NCBI RefSeq assembly: GCF_003627075.1
Contig: NZ_CP032630.1
Coordinates: forward strand, 930,001 to 994,000
Reading direction: 5' to 3'
DNA: 64,000 bases
From: Protaetiibacter intestinalis
GTDB lineage: Bacteria; Actinomycetota; Actinomycetes; Actinomycetales; Microbacteriaceae
Position 1 is the first letter of the stretch. Each line of letters opens with the position of its first letter. The translations under genes and the position numbers were made by a program. Positions 1-9,190 of the stretch are shown here, piece after piece. The notes under the pieces are model-generated. The model made no database searches and was not told the origin of the DNA. It saw nothing but the letters and a program-made list of their open reading frames with translations.

Positions 1-3000
1 GCGCGGCCCGCTCGACCCTCGCCGGGGTCGAGACGGTCATCGTCGACGAGATCCACGCGGTCGCCGCCACCAAGCGCGGGGCGCACCTCGCGGTGTCGCT
101 CGAGCGCCTCGACGCGCTGCTGCCGAAGCCCGCGCAGCGCATCGGGCTGTCGGCGACCGTGCGGCCGCTCGAGGAGGTGGCGCGGTTCCTCGGCGGGCGC
201 GAGCGGGTCGAGATCGTGGCGCCGCCCATCCAGAAGACCTTCGAGCTGCGGGTCGTGGTGCCCGTCGAGGACATGACCGAGCTGGGGGCGAGGGCCACGG
301 ATGCGGAGCTCGGCGAGGACGAGAAGGCCCTGGCATCCGGCGGCTCGATCTGGCCGCACGTCGACCGGGCGATCGTCGACGAGGTGCTGCGGCATCGCTC
401 GACGATCGTGTTCGCGAACTCGCGGCGGCTCGCGGAGCGCCTGACGGCGTCGATGAACGAGCTGTACGCGGAAGAACTCGCGGGCGAGCCGGGTTTCGAT
501 ACGCCCGCCACGCGGGCTGCTCAACCGGCGGCGGGGGCGCGCGTTCCCGCCGCCATGATGGGCGCATCCGGCCAGACCTCGGGCGCCGGGCCGATCTTGG
601 CGCGCGCCCACCACGGCTCCGTCAGCAAGGAGCAGCGCGCCCAGATCGAGGACGACCTCAAGTCGGGCCGCCTGCGCTGCGTCGTCGCGACGAGCTCGCT
701 CGAACTCGGCATCGACATGGGCGCCGTCGACCTCGTGATCCAGGTCGAGTCGCCGCCGTCCGTGGCCTCCGGCCTGCAACGCGTGGGTCGCGCGGGGCAC
801 CAGGTGGGCGAGATCTCGAAGGGCGTGCTGTTCCCCAAGCACCGCGCCGACCTGCTGCACACGGCGATCGCGACCGAGCGGATGCGCGAGGGGCTCATCG
901 AGGCGATCGCCGTACCGCAGAACCCGCTCGACATCCTCGCCCAGCAGACGGTGGCGGCCGTCGCGCTCGACACGGTCGAGGTGGAGGAGTGGTTCGAGAC
1001 GGTGCGCCGCGCGGCGCCGTTCGCGACCCTGCCGCGCAGCGCCTACGAGGCGACCCTCGACCTGCTGGCGGGGCGGTACCCCTCCGACGAGTTCGCCGAG
1101 CTGCGGCCGCGCATCGTGTGGGACCGCGTGGCCGGCACGATCACGGGACGCCCGGGCGCGCAGCGGCTCGCGGTCACGAGCGGCGGCACGATCCCCGACC
1201 GCGGCATGTTCGGCGTGTTCATCGTGGGCGGGGATGAGGGCGCCCGCCGGGTGGGCGAGCTCGACGAGGAGATGGTCTACGAGTCGCGCGTCGGAGACGT
1301 GTTCGCGCTCGGGGCGACCAGCTGGCGCATCGAGGAGATCACCTCGGACCGCGTGCTCGTCTCCCCCGCGTTCGGCCAGCCGGGGCGCGTGCCGTTCTGG
1401 AAGGGTGACGGCCTCGGGCGACCGGCCGAGCTGGGGCGCGCGATCGGCGCCTTCCAGGCGGAGCTGGCATCCGGCACCGTGAGCGCCGAACGGCTGGAGG
1501 CCGACGGGCTGGATGCGCGCGCCGCCCGCAACCTGCTCGCGTTCGTCGCCGAGCAGAAGGCGGCCGCCGGGGTCGTGCCGAGCGACGCAACCCTGCTCGT
1601 GGAGCGTTTCCGCGACGAGCTCGGCGACTGGCGGCTCGTGCTGCACTCCCCCTACGGCACCCCCGTGCACGCGCCGTGGGCGCTCGCCGTGGCGGCCCGC
1701 ATCCGGGAACGCCTCGGCGTCGACGGCTCGGCGATGGCGGGCGACGACGGCATCGTGGTGCGGCTGCCCGAGACGGATGCCGACCCGCCGGGCGCGGAGC
1801 TGTTCGCCTTCGAGCCGGGCGAGCTGGAGACCGTGGTGACGGAGGAGGTGGGCGGTTCGGCGCTGTTCGCGTCCCGGTTCCGGGAGTCGGCGGCACGCGC
1901 CCTGCTGCTGCCGCGGCGCAACCCCGGGCGGCGTTCGCCGCTCTGGCAGCAGCGGCAGCGGTCGGCGCAGCTGCTCGAGGTGGCGCGCAAGTATCCGAGC
2001 TTCCCGATCATCCTCGAGACGGTGCGCGAGGTGCTGCAGGACGTCTACGACCTGCCGTCGCTGCGCGAGCTCGCCACCGCGATCGCGAACCGTCGCGTGC
2101 GGCTCGTCGAGGTGGAGACGGATGCGCCCTCGCCCTTCGCGCGCACCCTGCTGTTCGGGTATGTGGCGGCGTTCCTCTACGAGGGCGACTCCCCGCTCGC
2201 GGAACGCCGTGCGGCGGCGCTCTCGCTCGACCCGGCGCTGCTGGCCGAGCTGCTGGGTCGCGCGGAGCTGCGCGAGCTGCTCGACCCCGAGGTGATCGCG
2301 CAGACCGAGCGCGAGCTGCAGCGGCTCGACCCGGAGCGGCACGCACGCGACGCCGAGGGCCTCGTCGACCTGCTGCGGGTGCTGGGTCCGCTCTCGGTGG
2401 ACGAGCTCGCCGCGCGCTCCGCCCCCCAGGAGGTCGAGGAACTGCTGACCGAGCTCGCGCGGGCGAACCGGGTGCTGCGCATGCAGATCGCCGGTGTCGA
2501 GCGGTGGGCGGTCGTCGAGGATGCCGCGCGCCTGCGCGACGCGCTCGGCGTGCCGCTGCCGATCGGGGTGCCGAGCGCGTTCCTCGAGCCGGTCGCCGAC
2601 CCGGTCGGCGACCTCGTCAGCCGCTACCTGCGCACGCACGCCCCCTTCACGGCGGCGGATGCGGCATCCCGGCTCGGTCTCGGCGTCGCCGTGGTCACGG
2701 ATGCGCTGCGCCGGCTCGCCGCCGACCGGCGCGCGGTCGAGGGCGAGTTCCGCCCCGGCGCCACCGGCACCGAGTGGGTCGACCCCGAGGTGCTGCGGAG
2801 GCTGCGGGCCCGCTCGCTCGCCGCGCTGCGGGCCGAGGTGGAGCCCGTGCCGCAGGCGGCGCTCGGGCGGTTCCTGCCCGACTGGCAGCACACCGGCGGT
2901 GGCCTCCGCGGCCTCGACGGCCTCGTCTCGGCGATCGACCAGCTCGCGGGTCTGCCGCTGCCCGCCACCAGCTGGGAGAGCCTCGTGCTGCCGAGCCGCG

Positions 3001-4100
3001 TGCGCGACTACACGCCGGCCATGCTCGACGAGCTGATGGCATCCGGCGAGGTCGTGTGGGCGGGCCGCGGCGAGCTGCCGGGCGGCGACGGCTGGGTGAG
3101 CCTGCACCTGGCGGATGCCGCCGGGCTGACCCTGCCCGCACCGCTCGCGCTCGAGCCGGATCCGCTGCGCGAGCGCCTGCTCACGGCGCTCGACGGAGGG
3201 GGCGGCTACTTCTTCCGGCAGCTCGCGGCGGCCGCCGCGGGCGACGATTCACCCACCGACACCGAGCTCGCCCGCGCCCTGTGGGACCTCGTCTGGGCCG
3301 GGCGCGTCACGGGCGACACCTTCGCGGGGCTGCGGGCACGGCTCGGCGCCACCACGACGCGCACCCGGGCGACCCCGCGCGGGCGGGCGCACCGGGCCCG
3401 GGCGCGGGTGTCGGCGTCGCTCGCCGCCTCCGCGCCGCCGACCGTCGCCGGCCGCTGGAGCCTGCTGCCGCATCCGGATGCCGTGCCCACCGCCCGCGCG
3501 ACGGCGCTCGTCGAGCAGCTGCTGGAGCGGTACGGCGTCGTCACCCGCGGCGCCGTGCAGGCTGAGGGGGTGGAGGGCGGCTTCGCGCTCGTCTACAAGG
3601 TGCTGTCGAGCCTCGAGGAGACCGGACGCGTGCGCCGCGGCTACTTCGTGGAGGGGCTCGGGGCGGCCCAGTTCGCGACCCCCGCGACGGTCGACCGGCT
3701 GCGCTCGTTCCACAGCGACCGGGATGCGGATGCGCCGCCCGTCGCGGTGACGCTCGGTGCCACCGACCCGGCGAACCCGTACGGGGCCGCGCTCGGCTGG
3801 CCCGAACCGCCCGCCGGGCACCGGCCGGGCCGCAAGGCGGGCGCGCTCGTCGTGCTCGTCGACGGGGCGCTCGGGCTCTACGTCGAGAAGGGCGGTAAGA
3901 CGGTGCTGAGCTTCCTCGACGCGGATGCCGAGGAGGCCCGCGAGGCTGCCGCGGCATCCCTCGCCACCACGGTGCGGGCCGCGGGCGGGCGGCTGCGCGT
4001 GGAGAGGATCGACGGCGAGTTCGCCGTCGGCACCCCGCTCGGCGACGCCCTGCAGCGCGCGGGCTTCGCCCCCACCCCGCAGGGCCTGCGGCTGCGGTAG
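1..4100 (+). CDS. lhr: ATP-dependent helicase Lhr, 5' end cut off by window
   Basis: Superfamily 2 DNA helicase of the long Lhr type, acting in DNA repair. The frame is open from the first bases, so the N-terminus with Walker A lies upstream; about 1365 residues are visible and full-length Lhr is usually around 1500-1600. The DEAH-type box VDEIH is at visible residues 14-18, motif III GLSAT near residue 49, and the C-terminal RecA lobe carries HHGSVSKEQR and QRVGRAGH. A long winged-helix and Lhr-specific C-terminal region follows and ends in GLRLR. Residues near 163-176 (GFDTPATRAAQPAA) are encoded by a copy of a repeat also seen downstream at 4189-4227, in a variable linker ahead of the second lobe. 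A glycosylase gene follows; lhr and nei are also neighbours in mycobacteria. Confidence 0.95.
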   Translation, partial: AARSTLAGVETVIVDEIHAVAATKRGAHLAVSLERLDALLPKPAQRIGLSATVRPLEEVARFLGGRERVEIVAPPIQKTFELRVVVPVEDMTELGARATDAELGEDEKALASGGSIWPHVDRAIVDEVLRHRSTIVFANSRRLAERLTASMNELYAEELAGEPGFDTPATRAAQPAAGARVPAAMMGASGQTSGAGPILARAHHGSVSKEQRAQIEDDLKSGRLRCVVATSSLELGIDMGAVDLVIQVESPPSVASGLQRVGRAGHQVGEISKGVLFPKHRADLLHTAIATERMREGLIEAIAVPQNPLDILAQQTVAAVALDTVEVEEWFETVRRAAPFATLPRSAYEATLDLLAGRYPSDEFAELRPRIVWDRVAGTITGRPGAQRLAVTSGGTIPDRGMFGVFIVGGDEGARRVGELDEEMVYESRVGDVFALGATSWRIEEITSDRVLVSPAFGQPGRVPFWKGDGLGRPAELGRAIGAFQAELASGTVSAERLEADGLDARAARNLLAFVAEQKAAAGVVPSDATLLVERFRDELGDWRLVLHSPYGTPVHAPWALAVAARIRERLGVDGSAMAGDDGIVVRLPETDADPPGAELFAFEPGELETVVTEEVGGSALFASRFRESAARALLLPRRNPGRRSPLWQQRQRSAQLLEVARKYPSFPIILETVREVLQDVYDLPSLRELATAIANRRVRLVEVETDAPSPFARTLLFGYVAAFLYEGDSPLAERRAAALSLDPALLAELLGRAELRELLDPEVIAQTERELQRLDPERHARDAEGLVDLLRVLGPLSVDELAARSAPQEVEELLTELARANRVLRMQIAGVERWAVVEDAARLRDALGVPLPIGVPSAFLEPVADPVGDLVSRYLRTHAPFTAADAASRLGLGVAVVTDALRRLAADRRAVEGEFRPGATGTEWVDPEVLRRLRARSLAALRAEVEPVPQAALGRFLPDWQHTGGGLRGLDGLVSAIDQLAGLPLPATSWESLVLPSRVRDYTPAMLDELMASGEVVWAGRGELPGGDGWVSLHLADAAGLTLPAPLALEPDPLRERLLTALDGGGGYFFRQLAAAAAGDDSPTDTELARALWDLVWAGRVTGDTFAGLRARLGATTTRTRATPRGRAHRARARVSASLAASAPPTVAGRWSLLPHPDAVPTARATALVEQLLERYGVVTRGAVQAEGVEGGFALVYKVLSSLEETGRVRRGYFVEGLGAAQFATPATVDRLRSFHSDRDADAPPVAVTLGATDPANPYGAALGWPEPPAGHRPGRKAGALVVLVDGALGLYVEKGGKTVLSFLDADAEEAREAAAASLATTVRAAGGRLRVERIDGEFAVGTPLGDALQRAGFAPTPQGLRLR
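490..527. repeat. Family A inverted-repeat element inside lhr
   Basis: This 38-bp stretch is a close reverse complement of the intergenic element at 4189-4227. Both share the arm CGGGTTTCGATACGCCCGC, a GC-rich core and a CTCAACC-type end. Here it is read in frame as part of Lhr and causes no frameshift or stop. Confidence 0.75.
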
Positions 4101-4123
4101 GCGTGTCGGGGGGCGCCCCCTCC

Positions 4124-4328
4124 GCGGGTTGAGTAGCCCGCGCAGCCCCCCTCCCGCGGGGTGAACAGCCCGCGCAACACCCCCTCTGCGGGTTGAGTAG
4201 CCCGCGCAGCGGGCGTATCGAAACCCGTGCAGACGTGGACCAGTGGGGCCTCACCGAGCGAAGGCGCCCCATCGAGGGGCGCCTTCGCTGGTTTCGATAC
4301 ACCGCGCTTCGCGCGGCACTCAACCAGC
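4124..4328. repeat. Cluster of family A repeats between lhr and nei
   Basis: This accounts for most of the 322-bp gap at 4101-4422. Arms of the form GCGGGTTGAGTAGCCCGCGC start near 4123, 4155 (degenerate) and 4188. The third continues into a complete element at 4189-4227 with ends CGGGTT and AACCCG around a GCCCGC/GCGGGC core. A further element at 4287-4328 begins GCTGGTTTCGATAC and ends CACTCAACCAGC around a small GC hairpin. No convincing gene lies in the gap, and the last 90 bp hold nothing I recognise apart from the start region of the next gene. Confidence 0.75.
4257..4289. terminator. Perfect 14-bp hairpin, possible terminator
   Basis: AGCGAAGGCGCCCC at 4257-4270 pairs perfectly with 4276-4289 around the loop ATCGA. 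There is no U tract, which is common in high-GC actinobacteria. It sits between the third and fourth family A elements. Confidence 0.5.
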
Positions 4329-4422
4329 GGGAGGGCGCGCCGCGGCTCACCGCGAAACACAGCGCGGCCGCGGGCCGCACCTCACGCCAGCACACCCCTC
4401 CACTCCGGGGTAGCGTGCGAGG

Positions 4423-5202
4423 GTGCCCGAGGGTGACACCGTCTACCGCACGGCGCGGCAGCAGCACGAGGCGCTCGCGGGGCGCGTGCTGACCGCGTCG
4501 GACTTCCGGGTGCCCGCCTTCGCGACCCTCGACCTGGCGGGAGAGACGGTGCACGAGGTGGTGTCGCGCGGCAAGCACCTGCTGCACCGCATCGGCGCGT
4601 TCACGGTGCACTCGCACCTGAAGATGGAGGGCGCGTGGCGGCTGTTCCGCGGCGGCGAGCGCTGGACGCTGCCCGCGTTCCAGGCGCGCGCCGTGCTCGA
4701 GGTGCCGGGGGTGCAGTCGGTCGGCTTCCAGCTCGGCACCCTCGAGGTGCTGCCGACGGCCGAGGAGGAGCGCGTGGTGGGGCACCTCGGACCCGACCTG
4801 CTCGGAGCCGACTGGGATGCCGCGGAGGCGGCGCGGCGCCTGGCATCCGATCCCGGCATCCCCGTCTTCGTGGCGCTGCTCGACCAGCGCAAGCTCGCCG
4901 GGGTCGGCAACGTCTACGCGAACGAGCTGTGCTACGTGCGCGGGCTGCTGCCGACCCGCCCGATGGGCGAGGTGGAGGATGTGCCGGCCCTCGTCTCGCT
5001 CGCGCATCGCATGCTCGTGGCGAACCGCGGCCGATGGACCCGCTCCACCACGGGCGACCTGCGCCCGGACCGCCGCAGCTGGGTCTACGGCCGCACCGGC
5101 CGGGCGTGCCTGCGCTGCGGCACGACGCTCGAGGGCGGCGAGCTCGGCGGCGTCGAGGGGCAGGAACGGGTGGTCACCTGGTGCCCGCGATGCCAGCGCT
5201 GA
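4423..5202 (+). CDS. nei: Fpg/Nei-family DNA glycosylase (endonuclease VIII-like)
   Basis: Base-excision repair enzyme that removes oxidised bases and cleaves the AP site. The GTG start gives MPEGDTVYRTA, so after Met removal Pro1 is the Schiff-base nucleophile and Glu2 the general acid, as in the family. A Lys in the motif SRGKHLL is placed like the conserved beta-lyase Lys. The helix-2-turn-helix segment contains QRKLAGVGNVYANEL near residues 155-170. The C-terminus has a CxxC...CxxC zinc finger (CLRC and CPRC). At 259 aa it has typical length and resembles the mycobacterial Nei2 group. The gene downstream is convergent, only 9 bp away. Confidence 0.92.
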   Translation: MPEGDTVYRTARQQHEALAGRVLTASDFRVPAFATLDLAGETVHEVVSRGKHLLHRIGAFTVHSHLKMEGAWRLFRGGERWTLPAFQARAVLEVPGVQSVGFQLGTLEVLPTAEEERVVGHLGPDLLGADWDAAEAARRLASDPGIPVFVALLDQRKLAGVGNVYANELCYVRGLLPTRPMGEVEDVPALVSLAHRMLVANRGRWTRSTTGDLRPDRRSWVYGRTGRACLRCGTTLEGGELGGVEGQERVVTWCPRCQR

Positions 5203-5211
5203 GCGACGCCG

Positions 5212-7653
5212 TCACATCCAGAGGTGGATGAAAATGGTGCCCTCGTCGGGGATGTGGAGCTCCAGCACGACACCGTCGGGTCGCGCCAGGTCCGCGAGGG
5301 CGAAGGTGCCCTCGACGTCCACGGCCGGTGCGTAGATGTACGTGCCGATGTCGTCGGCGCAGTCGTCCGGGGGTCGGCCGTTGAACCGCCAGACCTGCAG
5401 CTGGAAGTGGTACCTGGTCTCCGAGCCGAGCCCCACCTCGGCCGTCCCCTCGTCGAACGGGAGCCCATCGCCCGTGCACTCCCCGCCACGGAGGTTGACG
5501 AGCTCGGTGTCGGTGCCGCCGAGCCAGAGCTCGAAGGTCTGCAGGCGCGCGTTCGGCCAGACGCTGCCGTCGACCCGGTAGCGGATGTCGCGCTCGAGCG
5601 TCGCGGCGCGGACGAGGCTGTTGGGCCCCCACCACGCGCGCGAGTCGAACAACCCCCACACGACCGAATGCCCGGCGGCGTCGGTGAGCTCGACCTGGCT
5701 GCGTGCATACAGACCCATGCACACGTCGTAGATCCGCACGGGCGTGTGCCCCGCCTCCGCGTGGCCGCGGACCTCCATGAGCCCGGTGCCGCTGCAGTTC
5801 GGGAAGCCCACGCCGAGCTCCTCGCTGATGAGCACCACATAGTCCACGGGGCGGTCGACCATGAGATCCAGTGTCATCGTGACCGTGCCGCTCAGGTTCG
5901 GCGCGCTCGAGGTCCAGACGCTGTCGATGTCGAGTTGGGGCAGCTCGGGAACGACGTACGCGGGTGACTCGTCGACCGCGGTCGTGAACTCCCAGTCGCT
6001 GCGGCCGTTGCCGCCGCCGAGCGTCCAGCTCTCGCGCAGGTCGATCGTCACCCCGGCGAGCTGCATACGGTACACGCGGTCCTCCGGGATGGGGCACGCG
6101 CCGCGGCAGTCCCCGTCGACGGCCGGCAGCAACCGGGCATCCTCGGAGTAGCCGGTCGGGAGGGTGACCCGGCCGCGCACCACGAGGTCGCCCGAGAAGC
6201 CGAGATCCCACATCCGGTCGCCCTCGACGTGCACGCCGCTGCCGTCGAGGAAGCTCGCCGTGCACAGCACGCGCGGCGTGGTGATGGGGTCGTCGGCCGA
6301 CCACTCGGCGGAGTGGCACGAGGCGCCCTCCGCCGTCGCGACCTCGAGACGGACGGACTCGACGTCGAGACCGGACCCGTCGTGCCAGTCCGCGATCTCG
6401 AGGCTCGGCACGAGCCGGTCGGGGCTCTGCGCCACGATCGTGGAGGTGTAGATCGGCTGCGTGCGTTCCCACGACGCGGAGTCGTCGGATGCGTCGAACC
6501 AGCGGGCGCACACGACGAGCGTCGCGCCCGGGCTCACCCGGAAGGTCGCGGCGTGCTGCTCGTGGTACTCCGGCAGCACGTTGAGCTCGAGCAGCCGGTC
6601 GGGGTCGACCGAGCTCTCGGCCCGGGCCGCCGGGGAGAGCGCGGTGCCGGCATCGCACGACGGCGGGGCGTCCGCGTCGACCTCGAACGCGCGGATGTCG
6701 AGCGACTGGTCCTGGGTGCGCAGTGCCGTGGCGAGGAGCAGGTTCTCGCCGACGGGCGTGAGCCTGAGGCTCGGCCGGGTGGGTGCGCCCGCGGTGTTGA
6801 ACGAGATCGGGTACGGCACCATCTCGGCGCCTGCGTCCGAGGTGCCGGTGAGCTGCGCCGTGTAGACGGTGTCGGGCTGCAGCTCGGGGATCGTGAAGCA
6901 GAACGCGTTGACGGGGGTGGTCGCGTCGTCGGCCCCGGCCGCGATCGCCGCCTGGTACGCGGCGCGCTGGTCGTCGGGGGTGGAGAGCTCGACCACGCGC
7001 GGCGCGACCGAGCCGTCGACCGGCTGGTAGCGCAACTGGAAGCGTGCGGGCGCGTTGGCGACCACGCCGAAGGGCGTCTCCCCCTCGGGCGGGTCGACCA
7101 CCTCGGGCGAACAGCCGGTGAGCCTGCTGCCGTTGACCCCGCTCGGCGGGAACGCGGTGACCGTGCCCCAGAGGTACTCCCGCACGAGCGGCAGCACGGT
7201 GCTGCGGAGCCCCTCGGGGCAGTCGGTCGCCGGCTCGCCGTCGCGCGGCGCGCACGCGTCGTCGGTGCCGCCGCCGGTGCCGCCGTCGTCCGATCCGCCG
7301 ATGACCGTCAGCTCGTAGGCGGGGTCGGGCGAGGCGGCCAGCGTGTCGACGAGCTCCGCCACGGAGGGGTCGAGCCGGGCGGATGCGTCGACGGGGCCCG
7401 CCGGCACCCGCACGGTGCGCGTGGCATCCGGGGTCTCGTCGTCCTCGTCGGGGGTCTGCTCGTCGGCGGCGGGGATCGGCTCGTCGCCGATCACGATGGG
7501 CTCGGCCACCACGACCGACTCGGTGCCGGTCGCGACCGTGACGGTCTCGGGAGCGGCGAACAGCGTGCCGAGGTACAGGGCGCCGGCGCCGAGGGCGAGC
7601 GCGGAGGTGGCGGCGACGACGGGGCGGATCCAGCGGGGGGTCATGGTCGTCAC
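5212..7653 (-). CDS. Large exported or membrane-anchored protein of unknown function
   Basis: About 813 aa from a GTG start (7653) that overlaps the upstream stop codon as GTGA; an ATG at 7644 is an alternative start giving MTPRWIRPVV. A single hydrophobic segment at roughly residues 8-32 is followed by an acidic, Thr/Glu/Asp-rich linker, so the bulk should lie outside the membrane. A stretch near residues 185-285 with PDTVYTAQLTG looks like a fibronectin type III fold; this is my inference from pattern only. Paired Cys residues occur through the extracellular part. I see no enzyme motif and no sortase signal. It is third in an ECF sigma operon, so it may be a surface effector or sensor partner. 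Confidence 0.75.
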   Translation of the reverse strand: MTTMTPRWIRPVVAATSALALGAGALYLGTLFAAPETVTVATGTESVVVAEPIVIGDEPIPAADEQTPDEDDETPDATRTVRVPAGPVDASARLDPSVAELVDTLAASPDPAYELTVIGGSDDGGTGGGTDDACAPRDGEPATDCPEGLRSTVLPLVREYLWGTVTAFPPSGVNGSRLTGCSPEVVDPPEGETPFGVVANAPARFQLRYQPVDGSVAPRVVELSTPDDQRAAYQAAIAAGADDATTPVNAFCFTIPELQPDTVYTAQLTGTSDAGAEMVPYPISFNTAGAPTRPSLRLTPVGENLLLATALRTQDQSLDIRAFEVDADAPPSCDAGTALSPAARAESSVDPDRLLELNVLPEYHEQHAATFRVSPGATLVVCARWFDASDDSASWERTQPIYTSTIVAQSPDRLVPSLEIADWHDGSGLDVESVRLEVATAEGASCHSAEWSADDPITTPRVLCTASFLDGSGVHVEGDRMWDLGFSGDLVVRGRVTLPTGYSEDARLLPAVDGDCRGACPIPEDRVYRMQLAGVTIDLRESWTLGGGNGRSDWEFTTAVDESPAYVVPELPQLDIDSVWTSSAPNLSGTVTMTLDLMVDRPVDYVVLISEELGVGFPNCSGTGLMEVRGHAEAGHTPVRIYDVCMGLYARSQVELTDAAGHSVVWGLFDSRAWWGPNSLVRAATLERDIRYRVDGSVWPNARLQTFELWLGGTDTELVNLRGGECTGDGLPFDEGTAEVGLGSETRYHFQLQVWRFNGRPPDDCADDIGTYIYAPAVDVEGTFALADLARPDGVVLELHIPDEGTIFIHLWM

Positions 7654-8582
7654 CCGAAGTACTGCCAGTCGACGGCGACGGACGCGGGGGCGCTGGCGTT
7701 GCCCGCCGCGTCGTACGCCCTTGCCGTGAAGGTGAGGTCGTTCGGGGTGGGGCTGTTGCTCGAGAAGGTGTAGGTCCAGTTGGCGCCGGGCTTGGTCATC
7801 GAGGCGCTCCCGGAGACCCCGCCCGTCCAGCTGAGCTCGACGTGTGTCACGCCGACCGCGTCGCTCGCGGCGACCGTGATGGTGGTCGGGTCGTCGTTGA
7901 CGATGAGAGTAGGACTCGCCGAGATCGCCGAGATGACGGGTGCGGTCGTGTCGGGCGCCGGCTGCGGGTTCGGCTGCGGCGCGGGCTTCGGCCCCGGCGC
8001 GGGCTCCTCGCTCGGCGCGGGGCTCGGCGCGGGTTCGGGCGTCTCGGCCTGCACCGTGACGGTCGGGCAGGCGGCACCCACCGGCAGGCCGGCGATGCCC
8101 GCGGGATCGTCGGCGACGACCGCGGAGGCGGGCAGCCAGATCACCTGGCTCAGCGCATCCGGATCCCGAACGCCGAGGGAGGCGCCGTCCTCGCTGCGCT
8201 CGACCGTGAGCACGCGCGAGTCGGCAGGCAGGCTGCGCACGACGGGGCCGCCCGGGCACGAGGCGGCGTCGACCGACTCCGCGAGCAGCGAGTTCGCCCC
8301 GACCACGGAGACCTCGTGGACCGGATGCGCGACCACACCGGAGACGCCGACCGCGCCGCCCACGAGCCCCGCGACGACGACCACACCGATCCACGGGATC
8401 CAGCCGGCACCACCGCCGCCGCTCCATCCGGGTGCGGTGGACGAGGTCGCCGGGGCGCCGGTGTCGCCGGCCGCCACCCGCGAACGGATGGCGTCGGCGA
8501 CACCGGCGGAGTCGCGCTCCGGCGTGGTGGTGTCGGCGATCCGGGTGATCGAATCGCGCAGCAGCTCGTCGAGCTCAGCCAT
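7650..8582 (-). CDS. Membrane anti-sigma-like protein with extracellular Ig-like domain
   Basis: 310 aa encoded directly after the ECF sigma gene, overlapping it by 8 bp, which suggests an anti-sigma factor or sensor. The N-terminal 45 residues are cytoplasmic and helical (MAELDELLRDSITRIADTTT) but lack the HxxxCxxC zinc anti-sigma motif. A transmembrane helix follows at about residues 50-75. The outside part has a domain with two Cys, then a Pro/Glu-rich spacer (PEPAPSPAPSEEPAPGP) near residues 185-210, then an Ig-like beta-sandwich beginning TTAPVISAISASP to the C-terminus. The role as sigma regulator is inferred from position and topology. Confidence 0.7.
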   Translation of the reverse strand: MAELDELLRDSITRIADTTTPERDSAGVADAIRSRVAAGDTGAPATSSTAPGWSGGGGAGWIPWIGVVVVAGLVGGAVGVSGVVAHPVHEVSVVGANSLLAESVDAASCPGGPVVRSLPADSRVLTVERSEDGASLGVRDPDALSQVIWLPASAVVADDPAGIAGLPVGAACPTVTVQAETPEPAPSPAPSEEPAPGPKPAPQPNPQPAPDTTAPVISAISASPTLIVNDDPTTITVAASDAVGVTHVELSWTGGVSGSASMTKPGANWTYTFSSNSPTPNDLTFTARAYDAAGNASAPASVAVDWQYFG

Positions 8583-9096
8583 CGTGCTCCTCCTCTCCCC
8601 GGTTCCGTCCCAATCGCGTGGCGAGCGCCTTGCGCGCCCGATGCAACTGGGTCTTGACGGTGCCCGTGCTCACGCCGAGGCCCTCGGCGATCTGCTCGAC
8701 CGACTGGTCGAGCAGATAGTGCAGCACGCACACCTGCTTCTGCTGTTCGGGCAGCGACACGAGCGCCGCCTTCACGTCGACGTCGAGCCCGGCGAACTCC
8801 GCGTCGAGCGACTCGTCGTCGGTGCCGACCTTCGCGTAGGCACGCGACTCGGCGGCGCGGGAGCGCCGCAGGTCGCGGGCGCGGTTGGCGGCGACGACGG
8901 TGATCCAGGCGGCCAGGTTCTGCACGGGACGGGCGGGAGGCTTCGCGAGGAAGCCGACGAGCGCGTCCTGCACGGCATCCGCGGCATCCTGCCGGTTGCC
9001 CGTGATGAGCCCGACGGCGGCGACCACCTTCGGGTATTCGCCCGCGACGAAGGCGTCCAGATCCACCTGGGTTCCTTCTGCCACGGCTGTGCTCAC
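8575..9096 (-). CDS. ECF (SigE-like, region 2+4) RNA polymerase sigma factor
   Basis: 173 aa, the usual length of extracytoplasmic-function sigma factors. Region 2 is near residues 20-75 (GNRQDAADAVQDALVGF) and region 4 near residues 110-165, with the helix-turn-helix SVEQIAEGLGVSTGTVKTQ followed by LHRARKAL. The GTG start at 9096 gives MSTAVAEGTQVDLDAF. It heads an operon with a membrane protein and a large exported protein, so it probably answers an envelope signal. I could not identify its own promoter with confidence in the 94-bp upstream gap. Confidence 0.92.
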   Translation of the reverse strand: MSTAVAEGTQVDLDAFVAGEYPKVVAAVGLITGNRQDAADAVQDALVGFLAKPPARPVQNLAAWITVVAANRARDLRRSRAAESRAYAKVGTDDESLDAEFAGLDVDVKAALVSLPEQQKQVCVLHYLLDQSVEQIAEGLGVSTGTVKTQLHRARKALATRLGRNRGEEEHDG

Positions 9097-9190
9097 ATCT
9101 CTACGACGTGCGAGGGGCGCCTCGGGTTGACACGGGTACCGAATCGACTCCGATCCTGGCGTGCCCGGGCCGTGCGGGGAAGAGGGAAAC

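Noticed and set aside
5212..8427. Reading the large exported protein from an upstream start at 8427
   Set aside because: That extension overlaps the anti-sigma-like gene in another frame; the GTG at 7653 overlaps its stop codon and leads straight into a membrane anchor.
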